From Agarophyton chilense (taxonomy: Eukaryota > Rhodophyta > Florideophyceae > Gracilariales > Gracilariaceae), in NCBI GenBank assembly GCA_030374765.1, contig JARGXX010000096.1, positions 186,001 through 250,000 of the forward strand: DNA of 64,000 nucleotides. The letters run 5' to 3'. The position numbers and the translations under genes are program-made. Numbering within the stretch: position 1 is the first letter of the stretch; every line of letters begins with the position of its first letter. The notes under the pieces were generated by a model. It worked only from the letters and a program-made list of their open reading frames with translations. It ran no database searches and had not been told where the DNA came from. Positions 10,624-21,200 of this stretch are shown piece by piece.

Positions 10624-12497
10624 TTAAGTATTTGTATCGTGTGATGCCGTGGATAAAGAAGGACTGCGATCTCGATTTATCGAATCGCTCCTAGTCTGAT
10701 TCACTTGATTATCTTTGACACAGCTGACTTTGTTATCCTGCTTTGCAATAATTTGTTGAGGAACAAAGAGCATTTCCAAGAAGATAACGACCCCAAAACC
10801 AAAAGCCAAGAAAAAGAATAGCCGAAGTTTGGTGAAGCTTAGATTCGTGTTCACATCGGCCCTGCAGTTCGGCAATGTGTTTAAGTACTTGTTCAGATAG
10901 GATTTCGTTTGATTCCGAAGTAGAGCGAGCACCCCAAGACTCATTGGCTGAGTCAAATTCGAATTCTTTGGAAGAAGCATTGAAAGTCCCCCTGTCTGAA
11001 ATGGTTCGCCAAGACTCACAAAGGAATTACAGTATGTTTCTCGATTTGCATTGTTCAAAACAGTCTCCATTGCGATACCGTAGAGACAACGAGAACTCTG
11101 CACCGCTTGAAACATTTCCGAATGTGAATTCATGAACTTGGGTTTGTCATTTTCGTGGCAGGGACTTCGAGAAATAAAGCAATACAATCACGTCAGATAT
11201 CGGTCCGATAAAATAAAAATAAAACTTCTGGGGCGAAGAAAGTGCTATCGATGAAAGACAAGTTTGCATGAAGAAACTTACTCAGTTGCAAGCGAGTCAT
11301 TCCAGTACGTTTCCATTGCCCCACCTTTTATGATGCAAATGTCTGACGGTTTAACGCGACAAGAGTGAATGTCCGAGACAGATTGATATTGAGATGAGAA
11401 GGATTCCTGTAATAGTGAAGCTCTAACGATTGATGACGACCACCTTATTAGAAAAATAAAAACTCAAATCGTCACGATGAACGAAAGACAACGAAAGGAA
11501 GAAAATAACATACGTCATACTGGCCTCATAAGAAAGTATAAGAAACAGAGCACACACAGAAATGAAGATATTAAGAAGCCATTGTCTCGTTGTGTTTCCA
11601 TTTTCCACAACCCGATCGTCGGAGAGCAACAGCATCCTCATCACTACAGATGTCATTTTTAAGGTTTTTGAGAATGTGACCAAAAGTAAAGCGCATGCGC
11701 GAATGGGAAAGAAAAAAATTTTGTAACGTACATGAGCTTTGCAAAGCCTTTCTACAACGGAAGAGTAGAGGACTCTTCATGAAAAAGTGAGAACATCTTT
11801 GAAATTTGCTGTAGGTGTCTGGAAGCGGCGAGTACGAAGGGGATACAGAGAAACGAGAATCAAGCGTTTTCAGGAAAGCAAACATAAAAAACAAACCTAA
11901 TATGGAAACCCAAGCCTTTGCGTCAAATGTGAGAAGAAAAAACCACATTTTGCCTGATACTTTGGCTGTGCCAATATGGGAAAAGACAGTACAGCTATCA
12001 AAAATAATGGGTGGTAAATAGTCCACTTTCGAAAAGCGATCTGGGGTTTGAGACCAGCCTCCAAGTCCTATGTCGCAATAGCACTCGCGGGAGTGCATGG
12101 TTTGACCAGTGGTTTTGTTTGTACATTTGACTAACCTGTTAACAAAAGCATTGAAATCAGAAGAATCGGTCTCCTTAAAGAGAACCGTCGTTGAGCAACT
12201 CCAGTTGAGATAGGATTGCAGCTGAAGCACATGGTCTGCTATGGCACCATCCAAACCATTCTGAAGAGAAAGAAAAATGAAAGCCACCTTAGGGAGTCAG
12301 AGATGTGCACAGGGCATTTGGCAACAACTTTAGTTGAGATGTCATACGTTGGTAAAAACCTTGTCATTTTTGAAGCTGATAGGTTTTTCTTCCATGAAAC
12401 AACATCGCAAAGGCGGCTGATGCGACAAGGCGTTTTGAGTGGCCCGGATGGAAGGCAACGTTGCAAGTAGCCCCAGGAACAAAGAAAGGGGATGCAT
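10624..12497 (-). CDS. Ionotropic glutamate receptor-like ligand-gated channel, five exons, no amino-terminal domain
   Basis: I infer exons 12348-12497, 11732-12260, 11514-11643, 11282-11422 and 10624-11164 (minus strand). The introns of 87, 88, 91 and 117 bp are all GT-AG, phases match at each junction, and the product is 496 residues with no stop. The first 20 residues form a signal peptide (hydrophobic LSLFLGLLATL). S1 follows at about 35-145; TPDRFSKVDYLPP places an Arg (residue 125) where receptors hold the ligand carboxylate. Membrane segments lie at about 164-181 (M1), 248-266 (M3, ending SYEAS where receptors have SYTA) and 431-452 (M4). S2 lies between M3 and M4 (IIKGGAMETYW; LGEPFQTGG). 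The large amino-terminal domain of animal receptors is absent, as in prokaryotic GluR0. The pore loop (M2) is not obvious. Expected product: plasma-membrane cation channel gated by an amino acid or similar ligand. Intact, so a likely host gene. The last intron's acceptor is the least certain. Confidence 0.82.
11165..11281 (-). other. Intron 4 of the receptor gene
   Basis: Donor GTAAGT, acceptor CGAAG, 117 bp, phase 2. The acceptor has a weak pyrimidine tract and is chosen because it restores the S2 frame. Other AG sites nearby were not excluded. Confidence 0.5.
11423..11513 (-). other. Intron 3 of the receptor gene
   Basis: Donor GTATGT, acceptor GTTAG, 91 bp, phase 2. The nearer ACAG further downstream gives the wrong frame, whereas the GTTAG acceptor keeps M3 continuous with S2. 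Confidence 0.65.
11644..11731 (-). other. Intron 2 of the receptor gene
   Basis: Donor GTACGT, acceptor CTGTAG, 88 bp, phase 1. Its removal joins the M1 exon to the M3 exon in frame. Confidence 0.75.
12261..12347 (-). other. Intron 1 of the receptor gene
   Basis: The donor is GTATGA after AAC; the acceptor is TTTCTCTTCAG before AATGG. It is 87 bp, phase 0, with a clear pyrimidine tract. Splicing joins the signal-peptide exon to the S1 lobe, and only this frame gives a start codon with a signal peptide. Confidence 0.75.
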
Positions 12498-12733
12498 TGC
12501 TCAGTTGGTATTGGTAAGCAGTCCTTGTAAGGTATTTGTGTTGAACAGGATGAAGACCCCTCTCCAAACATGTTTTATAAGAGAGGAAGGGCGAGCTGGT
12601 GACCATGAGTTTAACGATAAAAGCGAGAGGCGAACTCATCTCTCTTCCGCAGTTGAATCCTGTTACTTGTGTCGCAGTTTGTGTATTTCGAAAAACGTGA
12701 CGGATATAGTTCATCCAACAACAGGGCATTGTT

Positions 12734-13242
12734 GCCGGCTCGCCAACGGCCCGATGAATAAAAACCTGAGGTGTGAATCACAAGTGTGCATTGCTGCTTT
12801 GTAGCTCTCAAGGACACACCAGTACAGGTGTACCACGTGTGTTCTTTCTTCGGTCGACCGAACGTTGGTCGAATTGCGCATACAGCATCGCGCGCTAGTT
12901 GGCAGGAGGCGCCTCCGGCAATGAAAAGTTGCATACCTTCACCTGGCCACTCTCCGTAAAGGGCGCCGTGAGGTGCGTTTTGTGCACCAGCTGTGAACAG
13001 TGAAAGTGACAGTACAGTACCACTAAATGGTATTATACACTGTACACAGGAAACATAGTTCTGTCGAGACTGTATTTCTCTCGGAATGCAGTGTTCTATA
13101 CAACAGAAAAACATTTTGGACAACAGGATGCTGCTGTATTCGCGCTATTGACATCGCACAGAAGTTACACAGGGTTGCTGCGATAATATTATTAGAAGGC
13201 TCCTCCTTGTCTTAGAGCTGGTGTATATAAAACCATTGGCCT
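12734..13242. repeat. Repeat P, copy 1 (complete, about 509 bp)
   Basis: It begins GCCGGCTCGCCAACGG and ends TATATAAAACCATTGGCCT. Near-identical copies lie at 13322-13513 continued at 17836-18156, and at 22446-22667 continued at 34675-34963. It has no long reliable ORF, no TG/CA ends and no terminal inverted repeat that I can see. A TATA-like GTATATAAAACC sits near its right end. Copies 1 and 2 are followed directly by a 90-bp-type Copia LTR at the same base. Confidence 0.75.
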
Positions 13243-13321
13243 TGTGAGTGGAAGGCACTGACCGTTCTCTTTACTTTGATCTCGTCGTCGTCTACTGTTG
13301 TGACTGTAATGCTGTTTGACA
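13243..13321 (-). repeat. Solo Copia LTR (79 bp, Copia A family)
   Basis: On the minus strand this begins TGTCAAACAGCATTACAG and ends CACTCACA, matching the LTRs of Copia A at 18157-18246 and 22356-22445. It lacks about 11 bp between two TACTG repeats, probably lost by slippage. It sits between P copy 1 and P copy 2 without internal element sequence, so it is a solo LTR or the result of LTR recombination. Confidence 0.75.
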
Positions 13322-13513
13322 GCCGGCTCGCCAACGGCCCGATGAATAAAAACCTGAGGTGTGAATTGCAAGTGTGCATTGCTGCTTTGTAGCTCTCAAG
13401 CACACACCAGTACAGGTGTACCACGTGTGTTCTTTCTTCGGTCGACCGAACGTTGGTCGAATTGCGCATACAGCATCGCGCTCTAGTTGGTAGGAGGCGC
13501 CTCCGGGAATGAA
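13322..13513. repeat. Repeat P, copy 2, left part
   Basis: Matches P copy 1 from its first base through GGCGCCTCCGGGAATGAAAA. It is then interrupted by the tyrosine-recombinase element and resumes at about 17836 with GTTGCATACC. Confidence 0.75.
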
Positions 13514-13651
13514 AACAAATGTACTGTTTACTGAAAACTAAGGATATCGACGAAAGTAAGATTTTCGTTGACTGGAAGAATCGCAGATTCTCAGAGAGAG
13601 AATTGACATGTTGACTCGGTACACTGTGTAGGGGAGAGGTGAGGGGGAGAA

Positions 13652-13806
13652 AAAGACATACCGGTATAGGCGACGCGCGTCTCGGCTGCTCCGGCGTGCT
13701 TAAATGCGCCACGCGTCCAGAACGAGCGGCATGCTGACAGTCATTACAGAAGCGCTCTATTCCCCGTGAGTCTTCACAACTATACACAAGTGTACATTAA
13801 AATGAA
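13652..13806. repeat. Direct repeat of the tyrosine-recombinase element, left copy
   Basis: It runs from AGACATACCGGTATAGGCG to CACAAGTGTACATTAAAATGAA and is nearly identical to 17684-17838 in the same orientation. It lies 3' of the recombinase gene. Confidence 0.8.
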
Positions 13807-13828
13807 GACCAAAGTAGAGTGGAGATGG

Positions 13829-14782
13829 TCACGTCGACGAATGTCGCATGTGACCAAAGAACCAATACGAATGGTGGGTGACAGAAATCCGAGTGTCCAG
13901 GTATGTGCGTAACATAAGTTCCGAAGCCCAGTCCAGGCGCCGCATAACCCAGTCGCGAGAAAATCCAAGGTTGCGAAGCTCGTTATAACCACCGATATGC
14001 AAACCATGGCCCATGTAGATGCAGCGCGGCGGAGGTGACGTGCGTGTCAGTCAAAGGGCCACATCCAAGCTAGACTACAAGCTCGCGCCAGCAATCGTAG
14101 GCTGCGAGGATACATCAAAGAAGCCCAGGCTAGCCGGACGGAATTTGCGCCACTTCTCAAACAGAGCGATCGGGTTGTCGGTAGTCCACGCAGGGTTAGC
14201 AGGGTAGTCGAGGCAGAGCGGACGAGGAATCGTGTGGCCCTTTCGCTTAGTGATTGTGACGGAGACACACTTTGAGCTGACCTGTACATCAGCTGCGGTG
14301 ATGAACCGAAGGGAGACGGAGAGAAATTGGAAGACAAACGCGAAGACCACAGCCGCGCAATGCCCCAACTCCACGACAGAAGCGCACGCCATGCCGCAAC
14401 GTACCACGCGATGGACGAAGGACTCCGGACACCCAATGCGCATAGGTTCCGTTGCCGACTTGGCCCCGTGCCGCCGTCGGTAGGCGCGGACCAGTGCGCG
14501 CACGAGCGGGGTCTGCGTTGGAGTCCGAAGCTGGTGCAGCTCGTGGTAGCGCGATATTGCAGTGATGTACTGCGGCAGCGACGCGGGAGAGATCCGACCA
14601 GACAGGGACAAGAAGCCGACGTAAGCGAGCACGTCCCCTTCGGTAGCCGGAAGGGGGCAACGGTCTTTCTCATCGCAGAAGGCCAGCCATGCACGCAGTT
14701 GGCTAATGCGATTGTCCCACGTGCTGGCCGCCCAGGTGTCCACGGACAACAGCCTAGCAGCCTCGGCAGCACCGCCCGTCAC
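13829..14782 (-). pseudogene. Tyrosine recombinase of the DIRS/Ngaro-like element
   Basis: A single minus-strand frame encodes the core-binding domain (STWDNRISQLRAWLAF; EGDVLAYVGFLS; LPQYITAISRYHEL) and the catalytic domain with its first Arg in SVSLRFITAADV. Two stops then occur (from 14075, and a TGA shortly after), but the same frame goes on with GHGLHIGGYNELRNLGF and MLRTYLDTRI. The latter holds the putative nucleophilic Tyr. The usual H-x-x-R is H-G-L-H here, so the second catalytic Arg is replaced by His. Such recombinases integrate circular cDNA of the element. This copy could not, because of both stops and the Arg loss. Confidence 0.8.
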
Positions 14783-14811
14783 CTAGTGTTCGCCCGTCGC
14801 CGCGAGGATGG

Positions 14812-15888
14812 TCATGCGGATGCCTGTGGAAAAGGCGTCCCGAAGTTGATCCTTGCGACGACTAGGTTCCACTTCGGGTTGACGTGCCGGGCGCCCCGAA
14901 ACAAGACGTCGAGCGCGCTGGATAGCTGCTCGAGCTGACCGAACCAGGGCTGGGCTGGCCAGTAGGGCGCCAGCAACACTCCGCTGGCGTGTTCTGCTTG
15001 GATCTTGTGGAGGACGTGCGGCAAAAGGTCGAACGGCGGGTTCCACAGTCTTGCTCGCCCATCGTCCCAAGGCTCCGCCATCTGCGTAGCCAGGTAATGC
15101 CGGCGCGCCGGGTAGGTGTCGCCCAGCGGACGGTCGGCGAAGACGACGGAATCCAGCTTGTGCACCATCTGGATGGATGCCACCACCCGCTCCGTCGCCC
15201 GCAGGTCGCCAGGGTCCCATGTGCGGGACAGGGCGTCTGCGTAGCTGTTGAGAGCCGAAGGGAGCCAGCGCGCTTCGATAAAAACTCCGAGGGCCGTCAT
15301 GAGACTGTGCAGCCGCCGGAGCTCGCTCATCATCGGCTTGGAAGAGCTTACCATGGCGTTGATGACGTAGACGACGGCCGCGTTGTCCTTGTGCAGAAGC
15401 AGCTACCGCCCGCTCGGCTTGTTGACGTAGCGCGCGAAGGAGCGCGCCAGTAGGAGGCGGACCGCCCGCAACTCGCGCAACGTGATGGAGTGCAAGCGGT
15501 CCTCCGCCGTCCAGAAGCCTTGCGCTGTCCATTGCCCAGGCGAGCCTGCCGTCTCGTCAGTACCAAGAGTGCCGCCGTACCCAACATCTGCGGCGTCGCT
15601 GTGAAGCGTGAGCGCTGGGCGCGCCGGACGCAAATCGCGGCCCTCACCGCGCGTCATCGACCGCCAAAAGTGCAAGTCGCGCAGCGACTGGCGCGAGAGT
15701 CGCACCCTGCCAGGGGCCCGCCGAAGGGGAGTCGCACCTCCCCGAGGAGCTCCATCAACCGAAATTAGCGGCATACAGTGGAATTTTGTCGCTCCTCTCG
15801 CTCGGCGGCGGCCATGTCGAAATACAGTGACCGACTGTAGAAGCGAGCGAGAGGCAGAGCGAGGCCGAGAGAGACGCAAACGCCGCAA
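14812..15888 (-). pseudogene. RNase H and connection region of the tyrosine-recombinase element
   Basis: One frame encodes ALTLHSDAADVGYGGTLG, with the first catalytic Asp of RNase H, then HSITLRELRAVRLLL with the catalytic Glu. A TAG stop follows at 15403-15405, then HKDNAAVVYVINAM with a further Asp, and ARWLPSALNSYADALSR, the typical end of DIRS-type RNase H. The rest leads to the recombinase. The RT lies in a different frame upstream, so there is a frameshift near 15.8 kb. Confidence 0.8.
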
Positions 15889-16754
15889 AAGTGTCGAAGG
15901 AGGCGCAGAGGCACGAGCCTCCGATTCCTCCGCGCCACTGCAAGGAGCTTCTCCGCTAAGCCTCGCACGCGCGCGACCTTCTCGTCCGCAACGTAGATGC
16001 GCATCGCGACCGTATCGACGTGCACGCCGAGGTGGTCGAGCCGCTGCGAGCCCGACCAGCAGCCCTTCGTGAGTTGCCGAGAGAGCTCCAGCGACGCCAG
16101 AACGTCGCTCAACGTCGCCCGCGCCCGCGCGCAGTCAGCCGGCGTGGACGCAACCCCCGGTGCCGCCGGCGCCAGCAGGAAATCATCGATTTAGGGTAGT
16201 ATTCGCCACCGCAGTCGATCGCGGACGTAGCGCACAAGCGGACGCATCAGCTTGGTGAACCAGCGCGCGGACGGCCCCCAACCGAAGGGGAGCGCCACGC
16301 AGCGGTAGTACTCGTTGTTGTAGCGGAAGAAGAAGAAGTCCTTCATGTCGGGATGCAGGCGGAGATGACGGTAGCCGCCTTTGATGTCGAACGACATGAG
16401 ATGGTCTCCTTTCTCCGGCTGCAGCGCGAAAGACGTCAACGTTTCCATGCGAACACCTTGCTTGGGCCAATGTTTGCTCTGACGCGATAAGTTGATAACG
16501 AACCGCGCCTTCCGTCCGCTTCCTTCGCCCGTCCACGTCGTGAAGGCAGAGGACACGATCTTGCCCTCCGCCAGGCACTCCTTGGCGTATCCTTCAGTGA
16601 TACGCTCGTAGACGCCGGTCCTTAGACCGGCAACGAGGTCGGTTAGGGCGTACGCCCTATCTTCCTCGCTTTGCGGAACATCCCGAAGTACAACGCCATC
16701 CCTGAAGGGTACGGTAGGCATCTCCCTTATGTCATACCGGATAGCGCGAGTCAA
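15765..16754 (-). pseudogene. Reverse transcriptase of the tyrosine-recombinase element
   Basis: The frame encodes KARFVINLSRQSKHWPKQG, DHLMSFDIKGGYRHLRLHP (first catalytic Asp) and YYRCVALPFGWGPSARWFTK. A TAA stop at 16191-16193 stands exactly where the Tyr of the YIDD catalytic box belongs; the next residues are IDDFLLAP. The frame continues through HLGVHVDTVAMRI and the end of the RT. A single base change at the catalytic box therefore kills the enzyme. Confidence 0.8.
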
Positions 16755-16876
16755 GTACTCCGAGGAGCCCAGCTGAGACCGCCATCAGTCCCAACGGTGG
16801 GCGACTTGGCTCCACAGGGGTCATTCCGTCTGGACCCTTGCGGCCACGGGCGGCGTCAACGCCGCCGTTGCGTCCG

Positions 16877-17692
16877 TCACTCTGACTGGTCAGAGCCGGC
16901 GGCAGCGTTACCGTTCCGCTTCTTCTTCTTCTTAGACCCGGCGCCTTGCACCCTCGCTTTGGCGAGGACCTTGGCAGCCTCGATCTCAATCTTAGCATTA
17001 AGCGTATCGCGCGCCTGACGATGAGCATCTGAAAACACCGCGTCGGTCGTCTGCTCCACCAAGAACGACATCTGCCGAGTGGTTTCGACTCTGTGTTCAT
17101 TGATGTCTCTGAAATACTGCCCACGCATCATCAGGACCTCTCGGACTGCTTTCATAGCCTCCTCGGCTAAGGCGAGCCGCTTGACAAACGTCTCATCGTT
17201 GCCGTCGAAGATGCGGGCGATGTTCATCGTACTGATGGCCATGTCCGCCCACACTCCGGCGGCGTTAATATACTCCCATTCCTTCGCCGATCAGCGATCC
17301 TTGTTCTTCAGCGTCGTGAGTAATGCGTCCATCTGCGGCTTGAAGAAGCCCATGTGGCTAACAGGCACATGAGGCCCCCGCGCAAAGAGACTGCCCTCAC
17401 CGACGATATTCAACGCATTGAGCTCTTGCACCACTTCTGCCTGTTGCAGCCTCGTGGGCTGCGCCGTCGCCCACAGCGCACGCAACTGCGCCGTTGTGCC
17501 ACCAGCACCGCGAAGTGTGGCGTTGGCGATGTCCCGGTCGGGCAGGGCTAGCGGGTCGGCTGGCTGCTCTGCCGTCCGGCGAGCCAGGGGCGTGGTTGAT
17601 CGCTCATGTTGATGCGTTGCGGCACTTTGTTCGTGCACAGTAGAAGATGTCACCGCCAGAGTTTGGGGTAGTTCTCGAGGAGAGAAAGACAT
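16877..17692 (-). pseudogene. Putative gag of the tyrosine-recombinase element
   Basis: From ATG at 17692 the frame runs 133 codons to a TGA at 17291-17293, then continues in the same frame from SAKEWEYINAAGVWADMA to the Lys-rich tail SKKKKKRNGNAAAG ending at 16877. Position before the RT and the basic tail suggest gag, but there is no zinc knuckle. Apart from the TGA the frame is open. Confidence 0.6.
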
Positions 17693-17838
17693 ACCGGTAT
17701 AGGCGACGCGCGTCTCGGCTTCTCCGGCGTGCTTAAATGCGCCGCGCGGCCAGGACGAGCAGCATGCTGACAGTCATTACAGCGGCGCTCTATTCCCCGT
17801 GAGTCTTCACAACTATACACAAGTGTACATTAAAATGA
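17684..17838. repeat. Direct repeat of the tyrosine-recombinase element, right copy
   Basis: Same orientation and nearly the same sequence as 13652-13806. It overlaps the start codon of the element's gag (ATG at 17692) and ends at the junction with repeat P. Confidence 0.8.
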
Positions 17839-18156
17839 AAAGTTGCATACCTTCACCTTGCCACTCTCCGTAAAGGGCGCCGTGAGGTGCGTTTTGTGCA
17901 CCAGCTGTGAACAGTGAAAGTGACAGTACAGTACCACTAAATGGTATCATACACTGGACACAGGAAACATAGTTCTGTCGAGACTGTATTTCTCTCGGAA
18001 TGCAGTATTCTATACAACAGAAAAACATTTTGGACAACAGGATGCTGCTGTATTCGCGCTATTGACATCGCACAGAAGTTACACAGGGTTGCTGCGATAA
18101 TATTATTAGAAGGCTCCTCCTTGTCTTAGAGCTGGTGTATATAAAACCATTGGCCT
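17836..18156. repeat. Repeat P, copy 2, right part
   Basis: Continues P copy 2 after the tyrosine-recombinase insertion, from GTTGCATACCTTCACC to TATATAAAACCATTGGCCT, and abuts the 3' LTR of Copia A. Confidence 0.75.
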
Positions 18157-18246
18157 TGTGAGGGGAAGGCACTGACCGTTCTCTTTACTTTGATCTCGTC
18201 GTCGTCTACTGCTTAAGTACTGTTGTGACTGTAATGCTGTTTGACA
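18157..18246 (-). repeat. 3' LTR of Copia A
   Basis: 90 bp; on the minus strand begins TGTCAAACAGCATTACAG and ends CCCCTCACA. A second TGTCAAACA lies about 45 bp upstream, just after ACCGGGGAC, so the functional LTR start could be there instead. The 5' LTR supports the shorter version. Confidence 0.75.
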
Positions 18247-18271
18247 TTTCAAAATGCGATACAGCAATGTG

Positions 18272-21200
18272 TTAAGATGTTGTTTGACAGTCCCCGGTGG
18301 CTGTGTCGCAATTTGTATCTGGACGGGGTGTGACTCGAAGACGATGTCGGAGAAGTTTGAATCGGTCTTGGTGTAGGAGCTTCGTGAGTATGTCCGCTGT
18401 CATTTCTGTTGTGGGGATTCGTTGTACGCGAATGTGTTGGTTGGCTACGTGGTGTTGTATATAATGATGTCTGATGTCGATGTGTTTCCTTTGCTTTGTA
18501 GGTGCCTGGTTTTCGGCTATGAGTACGGCGGAACTATTGTCTATGGAGTGCGGAATTGGTTTGAGTGGTGGTTGGTTTGCTGATTGTAAAAGTTTTGATA
18601 TGTGTTGTGCCAGTCGGTTAGTTGCGTACGCTATGTTGGGTCGCGTGCTGTCTGTGACATAGCGTATTTCGCCGAAGATTTGGCGGTACCTGGTGGATTC
18701 TTTGGCGGTTAGCGGGTTCGTGGGTGGTTGTTGATCTAATGCCTTGAAGATGTTATACGGGGTATGAGTGGCGTTGCAGTCTTGCATTTGTGTTTGTTGC
18801 AGTATGGAATCTATCGCGTCTGGTTGTGACAGATGATTGTTGCCGTTGGGTGATCGGGTAATCGTCCAGTTGAGGAAGCGGGTGGGTGTTCCGAGGCGTT
18901 TGATCTTGTATTTCTGTAGCATTTGTCGATAGAGGGTGTCTATAAGTGGTTGGTGGGACGCGAGTACCAGGAAGTCATCAATCGTGGTGCTGACTACGAG
19001 GTATCTAATGTTACTGCGGAGTGTATAGAGACAAGGGTCGTGTTCGGAGCTTGTGAATCCCAGTGCGGTGAGAAATTTCTGTAGACCGTGGTTGTAATAG
19101 TAGGCTGCAGGGGGTGAGCCGTAAAGGTTGCCGTGTAGTTTGCCGTACCTGCTGTTATGTCGATACGTTCCGTCGAAGCTGGGCATTTGCTTGACATAGA
19201 CCGGTCTGTCGTGTTGGTACTGCTCATGCAGATAGGCGGATTTGATGTCGAAATGCTCCAGCGGTAGATTCATTGTGGCGTGGAGTGCGAGAAGCATTCT
19301 CTGTGTGGTTCTGTCGGCGGTGTACGTGGTGGTGTGTTTGGGGTTGAAATGTAGGCCTGGTTTCATGAGGTCTCCTCTAAGGTTGCAACGGGCTTTGCGT
19401 TGGATGATGTTTCCTTCGGCTGAGCGCTTATACCGATATATCATCATCAATGGGATGATGGATTCTGTCGGAGGGGAGAAATCTGGTGGTAGCCATCGTA
19501 TGCTGTTGTGGGTATCAAGGTTATTTAGCTATGTGTCGTGCGCTGTTTTCCACTTTGTCGCATCGGGGTATTTCCTTGCTTGTTGGACAGTGGCGGGAGG
19601 GGGTGTGGAAAGTGTTATGGTGTTTGGTGGGGGCTGGTTGTAGGTGGCTTTGGTTTTGAAGGCTGTGGTTGTGGTGCTGGTGGGGTCCTTGTATTTGTTA
19701 TATGGATGGAAGTCGGTTGCTCGAGCTTGCTGGTAGTTTGTGGTGCGTAGATTAAGTACGATGACATGGTTGAGTGATATGGCGTAGATGTACCGTTCAG
19801 GGTCGGCTCTATGCTCGAGTTTTTTCTTTGGTGCGTAGATGGGGATTGTTCCGAGTTCGCCGAAGGTGTAGATGCGTTTGAGTTGAGGTTCTCGTCTGTA
19901 CCAGAGTTGGTATGGCGAGGTGTTTGTTGTTGAATGATGTAGCAGATTGTATTTGAAGATGGTGTCCCTTGCTGCATCTTCCCAATATGTGTCGTCGAGG
20001 CCTGAAGTGGCGATGATTGCTCGTACTGATTCCATGATGGTTCTATTGAGCCGTTCTGCTATTCCGTTTTCCTGTGGTTGGTGTGGGGTGCGAATGTGGT
20101 GCTGAAGGCGGTGTCTGGCTTAGATCTACTGCATGATTGTAGATGTGTATTCTTTTTCATTGTCGCTGAGTATGTCCGAGAGCGGGTGTTGCATTTTATG
20201 GCGAATGTGGTGTAGAGTGGCGTTGATGTGGTTGGGTATGTCTCTTCGATCCGCGATGAAATGGCCGAATAGGAATTTTCTTGTTGCGCACACTATGAGA
20301 AGCATATGGTTGTTCCCATGCTGGGAAGTGGGTGTAATTGGTCCGCATGTGTCGGTGCTCACGTAGGCTTCGGTGGGGTAGTGGTGTTCGGTTTTTCTGT
20401 GTGGGGCTGGATTGAGTTTAGCTCCGTGGCATGCTGAGCATGAGATAGGTGTGTTTGGTGATAAGGTTGTCGGCATTTGTGGGACTAGTCGTTGTGCTCC
20501 TGTGAGGGCAAGTTTTTTGGGATGAGCATGATTCATCTTTATGTGCCATTGGTGGGTGATGTGTTGAATGTTGGATTGCTGTATTGGGGTGGTTGGGTTC
20601 GTCAATGCTTTGAGGTCTTTGGTGTGGACGGTGTTCTTCTTTGAATGTGTGATGGGGAGTGTGCTGGACGGTGGTGTTGGTCTGGATGCTGGCGCTAGGC
20701 TTCTGGTTTTTTGGCGTTTGGTTTTGGGTTTGCGTGTGCGGCTTTTAGTGGACGTTTTGGCTTTACGTGGGATGGTGCGTGCGGTGTGCGCAGTGTTCGC
20801 ATCTATGATTTTGCCGCGAAGCTGGTACTGAGATTCCTTCCATGGGGCTGTAGCCATTAGTGTTCCTGGTTGTGTCTTCGTGTTGATTATATATCCTTGG
20901 TTGGCTGTGAAGGAGACTAATCCGTATGAGTTGGAGAGGTCGTGAACGGATAGGAGGTTGTGACGTAAGTTGCGGTTTGCCACCGCGTGTGTGGTTATGC
21001 GGTTATTTCGGTTGGTGCGGAGGTGGAGCTGGCCACTGTGGGTGCATGGGGTCTTTTTGTCGGTAGCGGTTTCGGTTAGGATTGGTGTCTGAAGTGGTCG
21101 CATTGAGGATGATGGTTTCTTGACGTGAGAGGGGTTGGCGCCACTGCCGAGCACGAACGTACCGTTGGGTTCCGTGTCCGCCTCAGATGTGACAGCGATT

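Larger units (their letters stand above)
13514..17835 (-). mobile_element. Tyrosine-recombinase (DIRS/Ngaro-like) retroelement inserted in repeat P
   Basis: Domains on the minus strand run gag, RT, RNase H, tyrosine recombinase. There are no LTRs in the usual sense. Instead a direct repeat of about 152 bp (13652-13806 and 17684-17838) lies at the 5' end and near the 3' end, with about 137 bp of unique sequence beyond the inner copy. Direct repeats of this kind point to the PAT/Ngaro group rather than DIRS1, which has inverted ends. ATGAAAA flanks both sides, which could be target sequence or microhomology. All genes carry stops, so this copy is dead. Composition is strongly GC-rich compared with the Copia neighbours. 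Confidence 0.8.

Noticed and set aside
12611..13123. 170-codon minus-strand frame across repeat P
   Set aside because: It runs across the boundary of the repeat into unique DNA, is truncated in other P copies and shows no domain.
14783..15532. 249-codon minus-strand frame overlapping the RNase H region
   Set aside because: It is an Ala/Arg/Pro-rich shadow of the real RNase H frame in GC-rich DNA.
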